From positions 904,620 to 968,619 of the forward strand of contig NZ_LMMV01000001.1 in the NCBI RefSeq assembly GCF_001422405.1: a DNA stretch of 64,000 nt. Reading direction: 5' to 3'. The DNA comes from Pseudorhodoferax sp. Leaf267. Its GTDB lineage: Bacteria > Pseudomonadota > Gammaproteobacteria > Burkholderiales > Burkholderiaceae_C. Positions 21,715 through 31,738 of this stretch are shown one piece after another; the first letter of the stretch is position 1; the number at the start of each line of letters is the position of its first letter. The translations under genes and the position numbers were made by a program. The notes below the pieces were generated by a model. That model was given only the letters and a program-made list of their open reading frames with translations, was not told the DNA's origin and ran no database searches.

Positions 21715-22353
21715 ATGAGCGCCGCCCCAGAACGCACCACTCCCCGTCATTTCTCGATGCTGCGCGGCTTCCACCTGGCGGACTTCTTCACGCTGGGCAA
21801 TGCGGCCTGCGGCATGGCCTCGGTCTTCTTCGCCATGCAGTTCATGGCGACCGGCGAGCTGCGCCACTTCCTGCTGTCGGCGCTGATGACGCCGATCGCG
21901 CTGGTGTTCGACATCTTCGACGGCCGCATCGCGCGCTGGCGCCAGCAGCACTCCTCGCTGGGCCGCGAGCTCGACTCGCTGGCCGACATCGTGTCCTTCG
22001 GCGTCGGCCCCGCGGCCCTGGGTTTCGCGGCCGGCCTGCAGGGCGGCTGGGACGTGGCGCTGCTGGTGTACTTCGTCTGCTGCGGCGTGAGCCGGCTGGC
22101 GCGCTTCAACGTCACGGCCGAGACGCTGGCCGAGGGCGGCGACAAGGTCGCCTACTTCGAGGGCACGCCGATCCCGACCAGCGTGGTCTTGACCGCGGTT
22201 TTGGCCTTCGCCGCCTGGCAGGGCCGCATCGGCGATGCGCTGTACGGCGGCGGCCTCATGCTGGGGCCGTGGCAACTGCATCCGCTGGCCCTGCTGTTCG
22301 GGCTGTCGGGCACGCTCATGATCAGCAAGACGCTGCGCATCCCCAAGCTGTGA
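21715..22353 (+). CDS. pssA: CDP-diacylglycerol-serine O-phosphatidyltransferase
   Basis: A 212-residue integral membrane enzyme making phosphatidylserine, precursor of phosphatidylethanolamine. The CDP-alcohol phosphotransferase motif D-x2-DG-x2-AR-x8-G-x3-D-x3-D is present as DIFDGRIARW, followed by SLGRELDSLAD. About six hydrophobic helices surround it. The substrate (serine) is inferred from overall similarity and could be another alcohol. The next gene starts 12 bases later on the same strand. No psd gene is adjacent. Confidence 0.85.
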   Translation: MSAAPERTTPRHFSMLRGFHLADFFTLGNAACGMASVFFAMQFMATGELRHFLLSALMTPIALVFDIFDGRIARWRQQHSSLGRELDSLADIVSFGVGPAALGFAAGLQGGWDVALLVYFVCCGVSRLARFNVTAETLAEGGDKVAYFEGTPIPTSVVLTAVLAFAAWQGRIGDALYGGGLMLGPWQLHPLALLFGLSGTLMISKTLRIPKL

Positions 22354-22365
22354 GCATCCGTTTCC

Positions 22366-25300
22366 ATGCGCGCGCAACAATCACGCATGGATACAACTTC
22401 GGGCTTCTTGCCGGTCGGCAGCCGCTTCGGCGATTTCACCGTGCTGGAGCGGCTGCATGAAAGCCAGCGCTCCGTGGTGTTGCGCTGCCTGGACGCCAGC
22501 GGGCGCAAGGTCGTCAAGTTCCTGCGCGCCGCGGCACCCAGCCCCGGCGAGGTGGCGCGCTTTCGGCGCGAGTTCGAGCTGTCGCGCCGCCTGGCCCATG
22601 CGCACGTGGTCAGCGCCACGGCCATGGGCAGCCACGAAGGCCTGCTGTTCATGGCCATGCCCGACGACAACGCCGTCGCCCTGCGCGACCTGCTGCAGGG
22701 CCACGCGCTGCCGGCCCGGCAGGCCCTGCAGGCGGCCATTGCCGTAGTCCAGGCGCTGGAGGCCGTGCATGCGCGCAACGTGGTGCACAAGGACATCGCG
22801 CCCGGCAACATCGTGGCCAACTTCGCGGCCGGCACGGTCAAGCTGATCGACTTCGGCATCGCGGCCGAGCTGTCCAGCGAACGCCCGGAGCTGGCCCGCC
22901 CCGAGGACCTGGAAGGCACGCTGTCCACCATGGCGCCCGAGCAAAGCGGCCGCATGAACCGCGACGTGGACTACCGCGCCGATTTCTATGCACTGGGCGC
23001 CACGCTGTTCGAGCTGCTGACCGGCGAGCCGCCGCTGCGCTACGCCGACCCGCTGGAAGCCGTGCATGCCCACCTCACGCACCAGCCGCGCCGGGTGACC
23101 GAGCTGCAGCCCACGCTGGCGCCGCTGCTGGCCGACCTGGTCGCCAAGCTGCTGGCCAAGGAGCCCGGGGCGCGCTACCAGAGCCACGTGGCGCTGCAGC
23201 GCGACCTGGCCTACATCCTGGCGCACCTGGACACACCCGATGCACTGGTGGGCTACCCGCTGGCGGCCAACGACCTGTCGGCGCGTCTGCAGGTGTCGGG
23301 CCTGCTGTACGGCCGCTGCGCGCAGGTCGGCCGCATGCTGGATGCGTTTACGGCGGCGGCGCGCGGCACGGCGCAGCTGGTCACGGTCGCCGGCTTCTCG
23401 GGCATCGGCAAGACGGCGCTGGTGCACGAGCTGCAAACGGCGCTGCTGGGCAGCCATGGCCACTTCATCAGCGGCAAGTTCAACCAGTTCGGCCAGCATG
23501 CGCCGTACGCGGCGTTCACGGCGGCATTGCAGCAGCGCGGGCGCCAGGTGCTGGCCCTGCATGCCGACGAGCAGCAGCGCTGGCGTGCGGCGCTGCTGCA
23601 GGCGCTGGGCGCCAATGCGGCCCTGGTGGCGGATGCCGTGCCCGATCTGGCGCGGCTGCTGGGACCGCTGCCCGCCGTGTTGCCGCTCGGCCCCACCGAG
23701 GCCGAGAACCGTGTCGTGCGCAGCCTGCAGCAGTGCATCGCCGCGCTGGCCGCGGCCGATGCGCCGCTGGTGCTGTTCATCGACGACCTGCAGTGGGCCG
23801 ACCGCGCCTCGCGCCGCCTGCTGCGCGAGCTGGCGCTGGACGAGGGCCTGCGCCATGTGCTCCTGATCGGTGCCTACCGCTCCAACGAGGTGCCCGCCGA
23901 CCACCCGCTGGCGCAGGACCTGCAGCTCTTCGCGGCCCTCGGCCCGCGCGCGCTGGCCCTGCAGATCGGCCCGCTGCAACTGGAGGACACGCGCCGCCTG
24001 CTGGCCGACACGCTGCACAGCACGCCCGAGGCCGTGGACGCCCTGGCCGTGCTGTGCCAGGCCAAGACCGGCGGCAACCCCTTCTTCCTGCGCCGCTTCG
24101 TGCAGGACGTGGCCCGGCGCGGGCTGATCTGGCTGGACCGCGGCGCGGCGCGCTGGTGCTGGGCGATCGAACGCATCCAGGCCGAGCGCATGGCCGACAA
24201 CGTGGTCGACCTGATGGTCGAGCAGCTGCGGCGCCTGCCGGCCGACACGGCGCGGCTGCTGACCACGGCCGCCTGCCTGGGCACGCACTTCGAGCTCGCG
24301 GCGCTGGCCACGGTCAGCGGGCAGGACGAGCATGCCGTGCTGCAGGCGCTGCGCCCGGCGCTGGAAGCCGGCCTGCTGGTGCCGGACGACGCGCGCTACA
24401 AGTGGGTGGCCGTGCTCGACGCCGCCGAGCGCGCCGGCCTGCACGTGGGCCTGGGCTTCGCGCACGACCGCGTGCAGGAGGCCGCCTATTCGCTGGCCGG
24501 TGCGGCCGAGCGCCCGGCCCTGCACCTGCGCATCGGCCGGCTGCTGCGCAGCGGCATCGACCCGCAGCGCCCGCCCTTCGACGTGGTCAACCACCTGAAC
24601 CTGGGCGTGGACGTGATGGACAGCCCGGCCGAACGCGCCGACCTGGCCGCCCTGAATGCCCGCGCCTCCGGCCTGGCCCAGGACGCGGCCGCCTTCGAGC
24701 TGGCCGCGCACTACGCCGACCGCGCCATCGCGCTGCACGGCCCCGCGGCCTGGCAGGCCGACCCGGCAGGCGCGCTGGTGCTGCACGCCCACGCCGCGCG
24801 CATGGCCTACCTGGGCGGCCAGCCCGAGCGCATGGAGATGCTGCTGCAGACGGCGCTGCCCCATGCGCACGCGCCGCTGGAGCAGGCACGGCTGATGGAC
24901 GTGCGCATCGAGTCGTTCTACGCCGCGGGCCAGCTGCCAGCCACGCTGGACCAGGGCCTGGCCGCGCTGGGCCTGCTCGGCCTGGCGCTGCCGGCCGCCG
25001 CCTCGCCGCAGGACGTGGTGGCCCTGGTGGCGGCCGTCAAGCAGGAAATCGAGGCCATGGGCCTGGCGGCGCTGGCCGCCCGGCCGCCGATGCACGATGC
25101 GCTATGCCTGCAGCAGCACAGCATCATCGCCAAGATGACGGCCGCCGCCTATATTGCACGCCCGGCCCTGCTGCCGCTGCTGACGGTGGTGCAGGTGCGA
25201 TCGATGATGGCGCACGGCCACGCGCCGGCCGCGCTGTCGGCCTACTCGGTCATGGGGCTCATGGCGGTCGAGTTCCTGGGCGACACGCCGTTCGGCTATG

Positions 25301-27768
25301 CGCTGGGCCGCATGTCCATGGACCTCATCGAGCGCCACGGCTGGCGCCAGGTGCAGGCGCATGCCGGCTTTTCGTTCAATGCCTTCCTGCGCCACTGGGT
25401 CGAGCCCGTCGCGGCCGGGCTACCCGCGCTGCTGGCCGTCAACGAGAACGGCCAGGAGTTCGGCAACCTGCGCCACCCCGGCCTGGCGCTGTATGTGCAC
25501 GGGGTCCATGCGCTGCTGGCCGGCGAGCCGCTGGCCGAGCTCGCCCCGCAGCTGGAAGCCCATGCGGCCACGCTGCGCCGCATCCGCCAGCCCGTCGCGC
25601 ACGACTACCTGTGGGTGCTGCGCGAGACCGTGTACGCGCTCCAGCAGCAGCAGCTCGATGCCGCGCCGCTGGAGAACGCGCGCTTTTCCATGCGCGAGCT
25701 GCGGCAGACCTACGAGGCCCGCAGCGACCAGACCGGCGCGATGTTCCTGCATGCCTTCGCCGGCCTGCTGCATGGCCTGGCCGGCCGCCATGCCCAGGCC
25801 GAGTCCGAGGGCCTTGCCGCGATGGCGCTGTTCCCGGCCGGCCGCGGCATGTCCATCCAGCCGTACTGCGTGTTCTTCACGGCCACCGCCGCGCTGGCTC
25901 TGGCACGGCAGGACGAAGCCGGCGACGCGGCCCCGGCATCGGCACAGCGGCGCAGCCAGGTGGCCGCCGCGCTGGCGCGCCTGCAGCACTGGGCGCAGCA
26001 CAACACCGAACTGGCTCCGCTGTGGCGGCTGCTGCGCGCCGGCCAGGCCCTGCTGGACGACGACCGTGCCCAGGTACGCGCCGAGCTGCAGGCCGCATCG
26101 CAGGCCGCCGCGCCACAGGGCAACCTGTTCCTGCGCGGCGTGGTGCACTGGCAGCGCGCGCTGCTGCTGGCCAGCCTGGGCGACACAGGCGCGCGGGTGG
26201 AACGCGCCGAGGCGCGCACGGCCTTCCTGCGCTGGGGCGCACGCGCCCTGACCGAGGCGCTGGCCGAGCCGCCCACGGTGCCACCGCCGCATGCCCTGCA
26301 GCTCAGCCTGCACAGCACCTCGGCCGGCAGCCAGGCGCTGGACCTGGTCACGCTGATGAAGGCCGTGCAGGCCGTGACCGCGCAGACCGCGCTGGGCCCG
26401 CTGCTCGAGCGCATGCTGCATGTGCTGCGCGAGAACGCGGGCGCGCAGCGCGTGGCCATCGTGCTGCAGGACGCCGAGGGCTGGACGCTGCAGGCCGACA
26501 GCGCCGGCACCGGGCCGGCGCGGCCCATGGAAGCCGCGGGCGATGCCCTGCCGCTGCCCATGCTGCGCACGGCGCTGAACACCGGCAGCCCGGTGCTCAT
26601 CGACGACCTGCCGGGCGATGCGCGCTGGCAGCGGCTGGAGTACTTCGTGCGCGTCGGCGGGCGTTCCGTGCTGTGCATGCCGCTGGTGCAGCAGGCCCAG
26701 GTGGTGGGCGCGCTCTACCTGGAAAACGGCGCCGTGGCCGCGGCCTTCTCGCCGCAGCGCATGGAGTTCCTGCACCTGCTGTCGGGCAACGTGGTCAATG
26801 CGATCGACAACGCCCGCCTGGTGCAGCAACTGCGGGTGCAGGCCGAGACGCTGGAGCAGCGCGTGGCCGAGCGCACGCGCGAGCTGCGCGACAGCGAGGC
26901 CCGCACGCTGAGCATCCTGCAGAACGCGCCGGTGCCGATGACGGTCACCCGCCGCAGCGACGGCGTGCTGGTCTACGTGAACGCGCCAGCCGCGGCCGCG
27001 GTGGGCTTCACGCAGGCCACGCTGATGGGAAAGCCGGCGCAGACGCGCTACCGCGACCCGGCCGACCGCGCGCGGCTGTTCGCCCAGTACCGGCGCCAGG
27101 GCGTGCTGCGCGATGCCGAAGCCTGCCTGCTGACGCAGGACGGCCAGGAGCGCTGGACGCTGATCTCTCTGGTGCCCATCGTCTACGACGGCGAAGCTGC
27201 GGACCTGGCCACCATCATCGACATCACCGAACGCAAGGCCATGGAGGAAGCGCTGCGCCGCCTGGCCACGACCGACGCACTGACCGGCGTCAGCAGCCGC
27301 GGGCACTTCATGCACTGCACGGCCAGCGAGGTGGAGCGTGCCCAGCGCTACGGCCGGCCGCTGGCCATGCTGATGCTGGACATCGACCACTTCAAGAAGA
27401 TCAACGACCGCCACGGCCACTCGGGCGGCGACGCGGCGATCCGCGGGCTGACGGTGGCCTGCGCCGACATGGTCCGGCACCAGGACCTGGTCGGGCGCCT
27501 GGGCGGCGAGGAGTTCGGCATCCTGATGCCCGAGACCGACCTGGACGCGGCCTACCTGCTGGCCGAGCGCCTGCGCGCCCACATCGCGGCGCTGGATGTC
27601 GCGCTGCCCGACCACGGCGAGATCCGCATGACGGCCAGCTTCGGCGTGAGCGCGCTGCGCGATGGCGACGACGTGGAGCAGCTGATCGCGCGCGCCGACC
27701 GGGCGCTGTACGCATCCAAGCACGGCGGGCGCAACCGGGTCAGCCTGCAGACGCCGGTCGCGGGTTGA
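22366..27768 (+). CDS. Giant signalling protein: Ser/Thr kinase, AAA ATPase, GAF, PAS, GGDEF
   Basis: An 1800-residue multidomain protein. A protein kinase domain (about residues 20-285) has Lys51 in VVKFLR, HKD at 141-143, DFG at 162-164 and APE at 190-192, so it looks active. An AAA/STAND ATPase follows, with Walker A GFSGIGKT at 343-350 and Walker B LVLFIDDLQWAD at about 468. Next come a long helical repeat region to about 1330, a GAF domain (about 1345-1485), a coiled coil, a PAS domain (about 1515-1625) and a diguanylate cyclase with GGEEF at 1713-1717 and an RHQD inhibitory site five residues before it. The usual homologues end in a histidine kinase. It lies 12 bases after pssA and has no signal peptide. 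Start could also be ATG 22387. Confidence 0.9.
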   Translation: MRAQQSRMDTTSGFLPVGSRFGDFTVLERLHESQRSVVLRCLDASGRKVVKFLRAAAPSPGEVARFRREFELSRRLAHAHVVSATAMGSHEGLLFMAMPDDNAVALRDLLQGHALPARQALQAAIAVVQALEAVHARNVVHKDIAPGNIVANFAAGTVKLIDFGIAAELSSERPELARPEDLEGTLSTMAPEQSGRMNRDVDYRADFYALGATLFELLTGEPPLRYADPLEAVHAHLTHQPRRVTELQPTLAPLLADLVAKLLAKEPGARYQSHVALQRDLAYILAHLDTPDALVGYPLAANDLSARLQVSGLLYGRCAQVGRMLDAFTAAARGTAQLVTVAGFSGIGKTALVHELQTALLGSHGHFISGKFNQFGQHAPYAAFTAALQQRGRQVLALHADEQQRWRAALLQALGANAALVADAVPDLARLLGPLPAVLPLGPTEAENRVVRSLQQCIAALAAADAPLVLFIDDLQWADRASRRLLRELALDEGLRHVLLIGAYRSNEVPADHPLAQDLQLFAALGPRALALQIGPLQLEDTRRLLADTLHSTPEAVDALAVLCQAKTGGNPFFLRRFVQDVARRGLIWLDRGAARWCWAIERIQAERMADNVVDLMVEQLRRLPADTARLLTTAACLGTHFELAALATVSGQDEHAVLQALRPALEAGLLVPDDARYKWVAVLDAAERAGLHVGLGFAHDRVQEAAYSLAGAAERPALHLRIGRLLRSGIDPQRPPFDVVNHLNLGVDVMDSPAERADLAALNARASGLAQDAAAFELAAHYADRAIALHGPAAWQADPAGALVLHAHAARMAYLGGQPERMEMLLQTALPHAHAPLEQARLMDVRIESFYAAGQLPATLDQGLAALGLLGLALPAAASPQDVVALVAAVKQEIEAMGLAALAARPPMHDALCLQQHSIIAKMTAAAYIARPALLPLLTVVQVRSMMAHGHAPAALSAYSVMGLMAVEFLGDTPFGYALGRMSMDLIERHGWRQVQAHAGFSFNAFLRHWVEPVAAGLPALLAVNENGQEFGNLRHPGLALYVHGVHALLAGEPLAELAPQLEAHAATLRRIRQPVAHDYLWVLRETVYALQQQQLDAAPLENARFSMRELRQTYEARSDQTGAMFLHAFAGLLHGLAGRHAQAESEGLAAMALFPAGRGMSIQPYCVFFTATAALALARQDEAGDAAPASAQRRSQVAAALARLQHWAQHNTELAPLWRLLRAGQALLDDDRAQVRAELQAASQAAAPQGNLFLRGVVHWQRALLLASLGDTGARVERAEARTAFLRWGARALTEALAEPPTVPPPHALQLSLHSTSAGSQALDLVTLMKAVQAVTAQTALGPLLERMLHVLRENAGAQRVAIVLQDAEGWTLQADSAGTGPARPMEAAGDALPLPMLRTALNTGSPVLIDDLPGDARWQRLEYFVRVGGRSVLCMPLVQQAQVVGALYLENGAVAAAFSPQRMEFLHLLSGNVVNAIDNARLVQQLRVQAETLEQRVAERTRELRDSEARTLSILQNAPVPMTVTRRSDGVLVYVNAPAAAAVGFTQATLMGKPAQTRYRDPADRARLFAQYRRQGVLRDAEACLLTQDGQERWTLISLVPIVYDGEAADLATIIDITERKAMEEALRRLATTDALTGVSSRGHFMHCTASEVERAQRYGRPLAMLMLDIDHFKKINDRHGHSGGDAAIRGLTVACADMVRHQDLVGRLGGEEFGILMPETDLDAAYLLAERLRAHIAALDVALPDHGEIRMTASFGVSALRDGDDVEQLIARADRALYASKHGGRNRVSLQTPVAG

Positions 27769-27780
27769 GCGTGGCGGCGG

Positions 27781-29430
27781 TCAGCCGCTGATCGCCGCGT
27801 CCACCACGGCCTGCGCCTCGGCGAAGATGCGCTGCAGATGGTCGTCGCCGCGGCGGCTCTCGGCGTAGATCTTGTAGACGTTCTCGGTGCCCGAGGGCCG
27901 GGCCGCGAACCAGCCGCCGGCCGTGCTGACCTTGATGCCGCCGATGGCCGCACCATTGCCGGGCGCCGTGGTCCGCACGTCGGTGATGGCATCGCCGGCC
28001 AGCTCGGCCGACCTGATCTGCCCGGGCGCCAGCTTGCCCAGCAGCTTCTTCTGCGCCGGCGTGGCCGGTGCGTCCTTGCGGCTGAACACGGGGTTGCCGA
28101 ACTCGCCCGCCAGCGCAGCGTACTGCGCGCCGGGGTCGCGGCCGTCGCGCGCGGTGATCTCGCCGGCCAGCAGGGCCGCGGCCATGCCGTCCTTGTCGGT
28201 CGTCCACACCGTGCCGTCGCGCCGCAGGAAGCTGGCGCCCGCGCTTTCCTCGCCACCGAAGCCCAGCGAGCCGTCGAACAGGCCGTCGGCGAACCACTTG
28301 AAGCCCACCGGCACCTCGTACAGCCGCCGGCCCAGCCGCGCGGCCACGCCGTCGATCACGCTGGTGCTGACGATGGTCTTGCCCACGGCTGCAGCCGGGC
28401 TCCACTGCGGCCGGTTGCGGAACAGGTAGTCGATGCACACCGCCAGGTAATGGTTGGGCGGCAGCAGGCCGGTGCCCGGCGTCACGATGCCGTGGCGGTC
28501 GTGGTCGGTGTCGCAGGCGAAGGCGACGTCGAAGCGGTCCTTCATCTTCAGCAGCGACTGCATGGCGTGCGGCGACGAGGGGTCCATGCGGATCTGGCCG
28601 TCCCAGTCCAGCGTCATGAACGCAAAGCGTGGGTCCACGGTCTCGCTGACCACGGTGAGGTTCAGCTTGTAGCGCTCGGCGATGGCGCCCCAATAGTGCA
28701 CGCCGGCGCCGCCCAGCGGGTCCACGCCCAGGCGCAGGCCCGAGCCGCGGATCAGCTCCATGTCCAGCACGTTGCCCAGGTCGGCGACATACAGGTTCAG
28801 GTAGTCGTGGCGGTGCGTGGTCGATGCGGCCAGCGCCTGCGCCAGCGGCACGCTGCGCACCCCAGCCAGGCTGGCCTCCAGGTACTGGTTGGCCGCCGCC
28901 TCGATGGGGCCGGTGATCTCGCCACCGGCCGGGCCGCCGTTGGGCGGGTTGTACTTGAAGCCGCCATCGCGCGGCGGGTTGTGCGAGGGCGTGACCAGGA
29001 TGCCATCGGCCAGGCCCGCAGTGCGCCCCTTGTTGTAGACCAGGATCGCGTGCGACACGGCCGGCGTGGGCGTGGGCTCGTCGTGGGCCGACAGCATCAC
29101 CTCGACCCCGTTGGCCGCCAGCACCTGCAGCGCGCTGGCCACGGCCGGCTCGGACAGGCCATGCGTGTCCGCGCCGAGGAACAGCGGGCCGGTGATGCCC
29201 TGCGCGCGGCGGTGGTCGCAGATGGCCTGCGTGATGGCCAGCACATGCCAGTCGTTGAAGGACCGGTCCAGCGACGAGCCGCGGTGGCCGGACGTGCCGA
29301 AGGCCACGCGCTGCGCGGCCACGGACGGATCGGGCTTGTCGTCGGCATAGGCCGCGCGCAGCCGCGACAGGTCGATCAGGGAGTCTTGTGGCGCGGTCTG
29401 GCCGGCCAGGGGGTGCAGGTGGGAGCTCAT
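27781..29430 (-). CDS. pgm: Phosphoglucomutase (alpha-D-glucose phosphate-specific)
   Basis: A 549-residue enzyme interconverting glucose-1-phosphate and glucose-6-phosphate. The phosphoserine loop GILVTPSHNPPRDGG, the metal loop CDTDHDRHG and the sugar loop GGEESAGASF are all present. The C-terminal phosphate site RPSGTENVYKIYAES is also there. Start ATG 29430 follows AAGGA at five bases; the frame continues open upstream but that part overlaps the ZIP gene and is not conserved. Length matches E. coli Pgm. Convergent with the giant signalling gene. Confidence 0.96.
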   Translation of the reverse strand: MSSHLHPLAGQTAPQDSLIDLSRLRAAYADDKPDPSVAAQRVAFGTSGHRGSSLDRSFNDWHVLAITQAICDHRRAQGITGPLFLGADTHGLSEPAVASALQVLAANGVEVMLSAHDEPTPTPAVSHAILVYNKGRTAGLADGILVTPSHNPPRDGGFKYNPPNGGPAGGEITGPIEAAANQYLEASLAGVRSVPLAQALAASTTHRHDYLNLYVADLGNVLDMELIRGSGLRLGVDPLGGAGVHYWGAIAERYKLNLTVVSETVDPRFAFMTLDWDGQIRMDPSSPHAMQSLLKMKDRFDVAFACDTDHDRHGIVTPGTGLLPPNHYLAVCIDYLFRNRPQWSPAAAVGKTIVSTSVIDGVAARLGRRLYEVPVGFKWFADGLFDGSLGFGGEESAGASFLRRDGTVWTTDKDGMAAALLAGEITARDGRDPGAQYAALAGEFGNPVFSRKDAPATPAQKKLLGKLAPGQIRSAELAGDAITDVRTTAPGNGAAIGGIKVSTAGGWFAARPSGTENVYKIYAESRRGDDHLQRIFAEAQAVVDAAISG

Positions 29431-29498
29431 GGAATCCTTTGGCTGATGGCCCATCGCCCGGGGCCACGCCGCAGCATAGCGCGGCTCCCCTTGCGCCA

Positions 29499-30422
29499 TC
29501 ACGCCAGAGCGGTATCCAGAAGCATCATCACGATGAAGCCCAGCATCAGGCCGCAGGTGGCCCAGCGCTCGTGCCCGGCGCGGTGCGACTCGGGGATGAT
29601 CTCGTGGCTGATCACGTACAGCATGGCACCGGCCGCGGCGGCCAGGCCCCAGGGCAGCAGACCGGCCGAGATGCCGATCACCGCCGCACCGAACACCGCC
29701 GCAATCGGCTCCACCAGGCCCGACAGCACGCCCAGCCCCGCCGAGGTGATGCGGCCGTAGCCCACACCACGCAGCGCCAGCGCCACGACCATGCCCTCGG
29801 GCACGTCCTGGATCGAGATGCCCGTGGCCAGCGCCATCGCAGCCGCCGGGTCGGTGCCGGCCGCGGCCACGCCAATTGCCAGGCCCTCGGGCAGGTTGTG
29901 CACCGCAATGGCCAGCACGAACAGCCAGACGCGCTTCATGGCCTTGGCCTCGCGGCCCTCGAGCCCCTTCACGAAATGCTCGTGCGGCACCACGCGGTCG
30001 ATCACCATGAGCAGCAGCGCGCCCATCGCGATGCCCATGCCGACCAGGCCGCCCGCGCCCCAGCTCCCGGCGCCCTGCGCCTTGGCCGCGGCCAGCGCGG
30101 GGATGATGAGCGAGAACGAGCTGGCCGCCAGCATCACGCCGGCGCCGAAGCCCAGCATGGTGTCGTAGCTGCGTTGCGAGAATTTTTGCGAGAGCAGCAC
30201 CGGCAAGGTGCCCAATGCCGTGGCCAGCGCGGCCATGGAGCCGCCCAGCAGCGCGCCGTGCATGCGCGGGTCCTGCCACAGCGGCAACTGCGCGATCTGC
30301 GACAGCACGATCACCACCGCGGCCAGCATCAGCGCGATGCCGGTCAGGTAGCGCCATCGCCAGCGCGGATGGAACGACGACGGCATGGGGGCAGCCGGGG
30401 TGTGCGCGTGGTGGGTGTCCAT
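29499..30422 (-). CDS. ZIP-family metal transporter
   Basis: A 307-residue inner-membrane protein with eight hydrophobic helices. The ZIP metal-binding helices read AVHNLPEGLAIGV (helix 4) and YVISHEIIPESH (helix 5). A His-rich loop (VVPHEHFVKG) precedes helix 4, and the N-terminus has DTHHAHTP. It imports zinc or other divalent cations. Start ATG 30422 has AGGA seven bases upstream. No metal-regulator site was recognised. Confidence 0.9.
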   Translation of the reverse strand: MDTHHAHTPAAPMPSSFHPRWRWRYLTGIALMLAAVVIVLSQIAQLPLWQDPRMHGALLGGSMAALATALGTLPVLLSQKFSQRSYDTMLGFGAGVMLAASSFSLIIPALAAAKAQGAGSWGAGGLVGMGIAMGALLLMVIDRVVPHEHFVKGLEGREAKAMKRVWLFVLAIAVHNLPEGLAIGVAAAGTDPAAAMALATGISIQDVPEGMVVALALRGVGYGRITSAGLGVLSGLVEPIAAVFGAAVIGISAGLLPWGLAAAAGAMLYVISHEIIPESHRAGHERWATCGLMLGFIVMMLLDTALA

Positions 30423-30459
30423 GGTGCTGTCCTCGTGGGGTGTGCTGTGCATGCGGCAT

Positions 30460-30478
30460 GGCCCCGCGCCGCGGGGCC
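30460..30478. other. Perfect GC-rich hairpin between two genes
   Basis: GGCCCCGC, a three-base loop, then GCGGGGCC. It lies between the ferritin-like gene and the ZIP gene, both on the minus strand. There is no T tract, so it may be a weak or rho-assisted terminator or an RNA-stabilising element. Confidence 0.4.
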
Positions 30479-30490
30479 CTGCCTGAGGCA

Positions 30491-31459
30491 TCAGGCCAGT
30501 GCGCTGCTGATGGCCAGCGCGCCATTGACGCCGGCGGGGTAGAAACCACCGCGCGACACCGCGCCCGGGTTCAGGTAGACGATGTTGAGCACATCGCCGG
30601 GCGAGCGGCTGTAGGCGATGCCGTTCGCATCGGTGGGCACGATGTTGGACATGTCGTTCATGCCCGTCACGCCCTGGTCCACGTCGGTGCTGGCGTCCAG
30701 GCTGTCACGCGCGCCGGAGATGGCATCGGTGGCCGTGCGCAGGGCCGGCGTCGCCAGGCCCTTCGAATACAGCACCGTGCGCACCAGGCCGGCGTGGTAG
30801 GCCTCGACCGCCAGGATGCCGGCGGCGGCTTCCAGGAAGGTCTTGTTCTGGATCAGCGGCGAGGCGCCCTTGTAGGCGGTGACGCCCACGTCTTCGAAGA
30901 TGTAGGCGGCCAGCAGGAAGTTCTCGTCGCTGGCGTAGGGGTCGAAGGACTGGCCCGCGCCGACGAGCCCGGCCGCGCGCGCCGCGCTGGAGAAGGCGCC
31001 ATTCGGGTCGGAGCCGATGTCAATGGCCGGCTGCGCCACGGCCGAGGCGCCCAGCGCCGTGCGCAGGAAGGCCACGTGGGCGATCTCGTCCTGTGCGATC
31101 TCCTTGGCGTACTGGCGCACGATGGGGTCGGTGAAGGTGACGGCACGGCCGCCGGTGACGGCGCCCTGCGTGCCTGTGCCGCCGAGCTGCGATGCCGGCA
31201 GGCCCACGCCCGTGGCGGCATAGGCATAGAACTGCGCCTCCAGGTATTCCAGGTTCAGCGCGAAGTTCAGCACGTCGGCGTCCGACACCTCGTTGGCCTG
31301 CGCATTGGAGTCGCTGGAGCCGCCGCCGCAGGCGGTCAGGATGGCGCCGCCAGCGACACCGGCCGCGAACCCGCTGGTCTTGCGGAAGAAGGCACGCCGT
31401 TCGGCGCGGCGCGTGGCGATCTCGGTGACCTGGTTGCGTGTGAGAAAGTGACCCAGCAT
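30491..31459 (-). CDS. Ferritin-like domain protein with Tat/lipoprotein-type signal
   Basis: A 322-residue exported protein. The N-terminus contains [20 protein letters not shown] and then [10 protein letters not shown]. It therefore has a twin-arginine-like stretch followed by a possible lipobox. The mature part is a ferritin-like four-helix protein of the desiccation-related (PCC13-62-like) type, with [40 protein letters not shown] and [13 protein letters not shown] carrying the Glu/His metal ligands. Family roles include desiccation and oxidative stress protection. Start ATG 31459 has AAGGAG eight bases upstream. Confidence 0.85.
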   Translation of the reverse strand: MLGHFLTRNQVTEIATRRAERRAFFRKTSGFAAGVAGGAILTACGGGSSDSNAQANEVSDADVLNFALNLEYLEAQFYAYAATGVGLPASQLGGTGTQGAVTGGRAVTFTDPIVRQYAKEIAQDEIAHVAFLRTALGASAVAQPAIDIGSDPNGAFSSAARAAGLVGAGQSFDPYASDENFLLAAYIFEDVGVTAYKGASPLIQNKTFLEAAAGILAVEAYHAGLVRTVLYSKGLATPALRTATDAISGARDSLDASTDVDQGVTGMNDMSNIVPTDANGIAYSRSPGDVLNIVYLNPGAVSRGGFYPAGVNGALAISSALA

Positions 31460-31738
31460 GGAAAGCTCCTTTTCATGCGGACGCATGACCCCCTCGGGGA
31501 CCACCGATCCGCTCTTGCCTAGACAGGCGCTCGCGAGAGCCGCGAACGAACCTTGGCAACGTGCGTTGGTGTTCGGTGCAGGACCGGCGATCCAATGGAC
31601 GCGTTGTCCTCCGCAAGTACGCGGGCGGCTGTGGATCCGGATCAGCGCCTTCGAGTAGGACAGTGCCGCGTCCCTGATGTTTCGGCGCCGGCCGCCCTGC
31701 GACACCGCGCGGCGAATCCATCCACCGCCACGACAACC

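Noticed and set aside
22381-27723. Long minus-strand open frames under the giant signalling gene
   Set aside because: These are antisense shadows rich in Gln, His and Arg with no family features.
23733-27791. A 1352-codon open frame overlapping the giant signalling gene in another frame
   Set aside because: Composition is Ala/Arg/Gly/Pro shadow sequence without domains, while the competing frame carries kinase, ATPase, GAF, PAS and GGDEF motifs.
29431-30549. Apparent N-terminal extension of Pgm making a 922-residue protein
   Set aside because: The extension runs through the ZIP gene in another frame and is not Pgm-like; a good ribosome site and a conserved start are at 29430.
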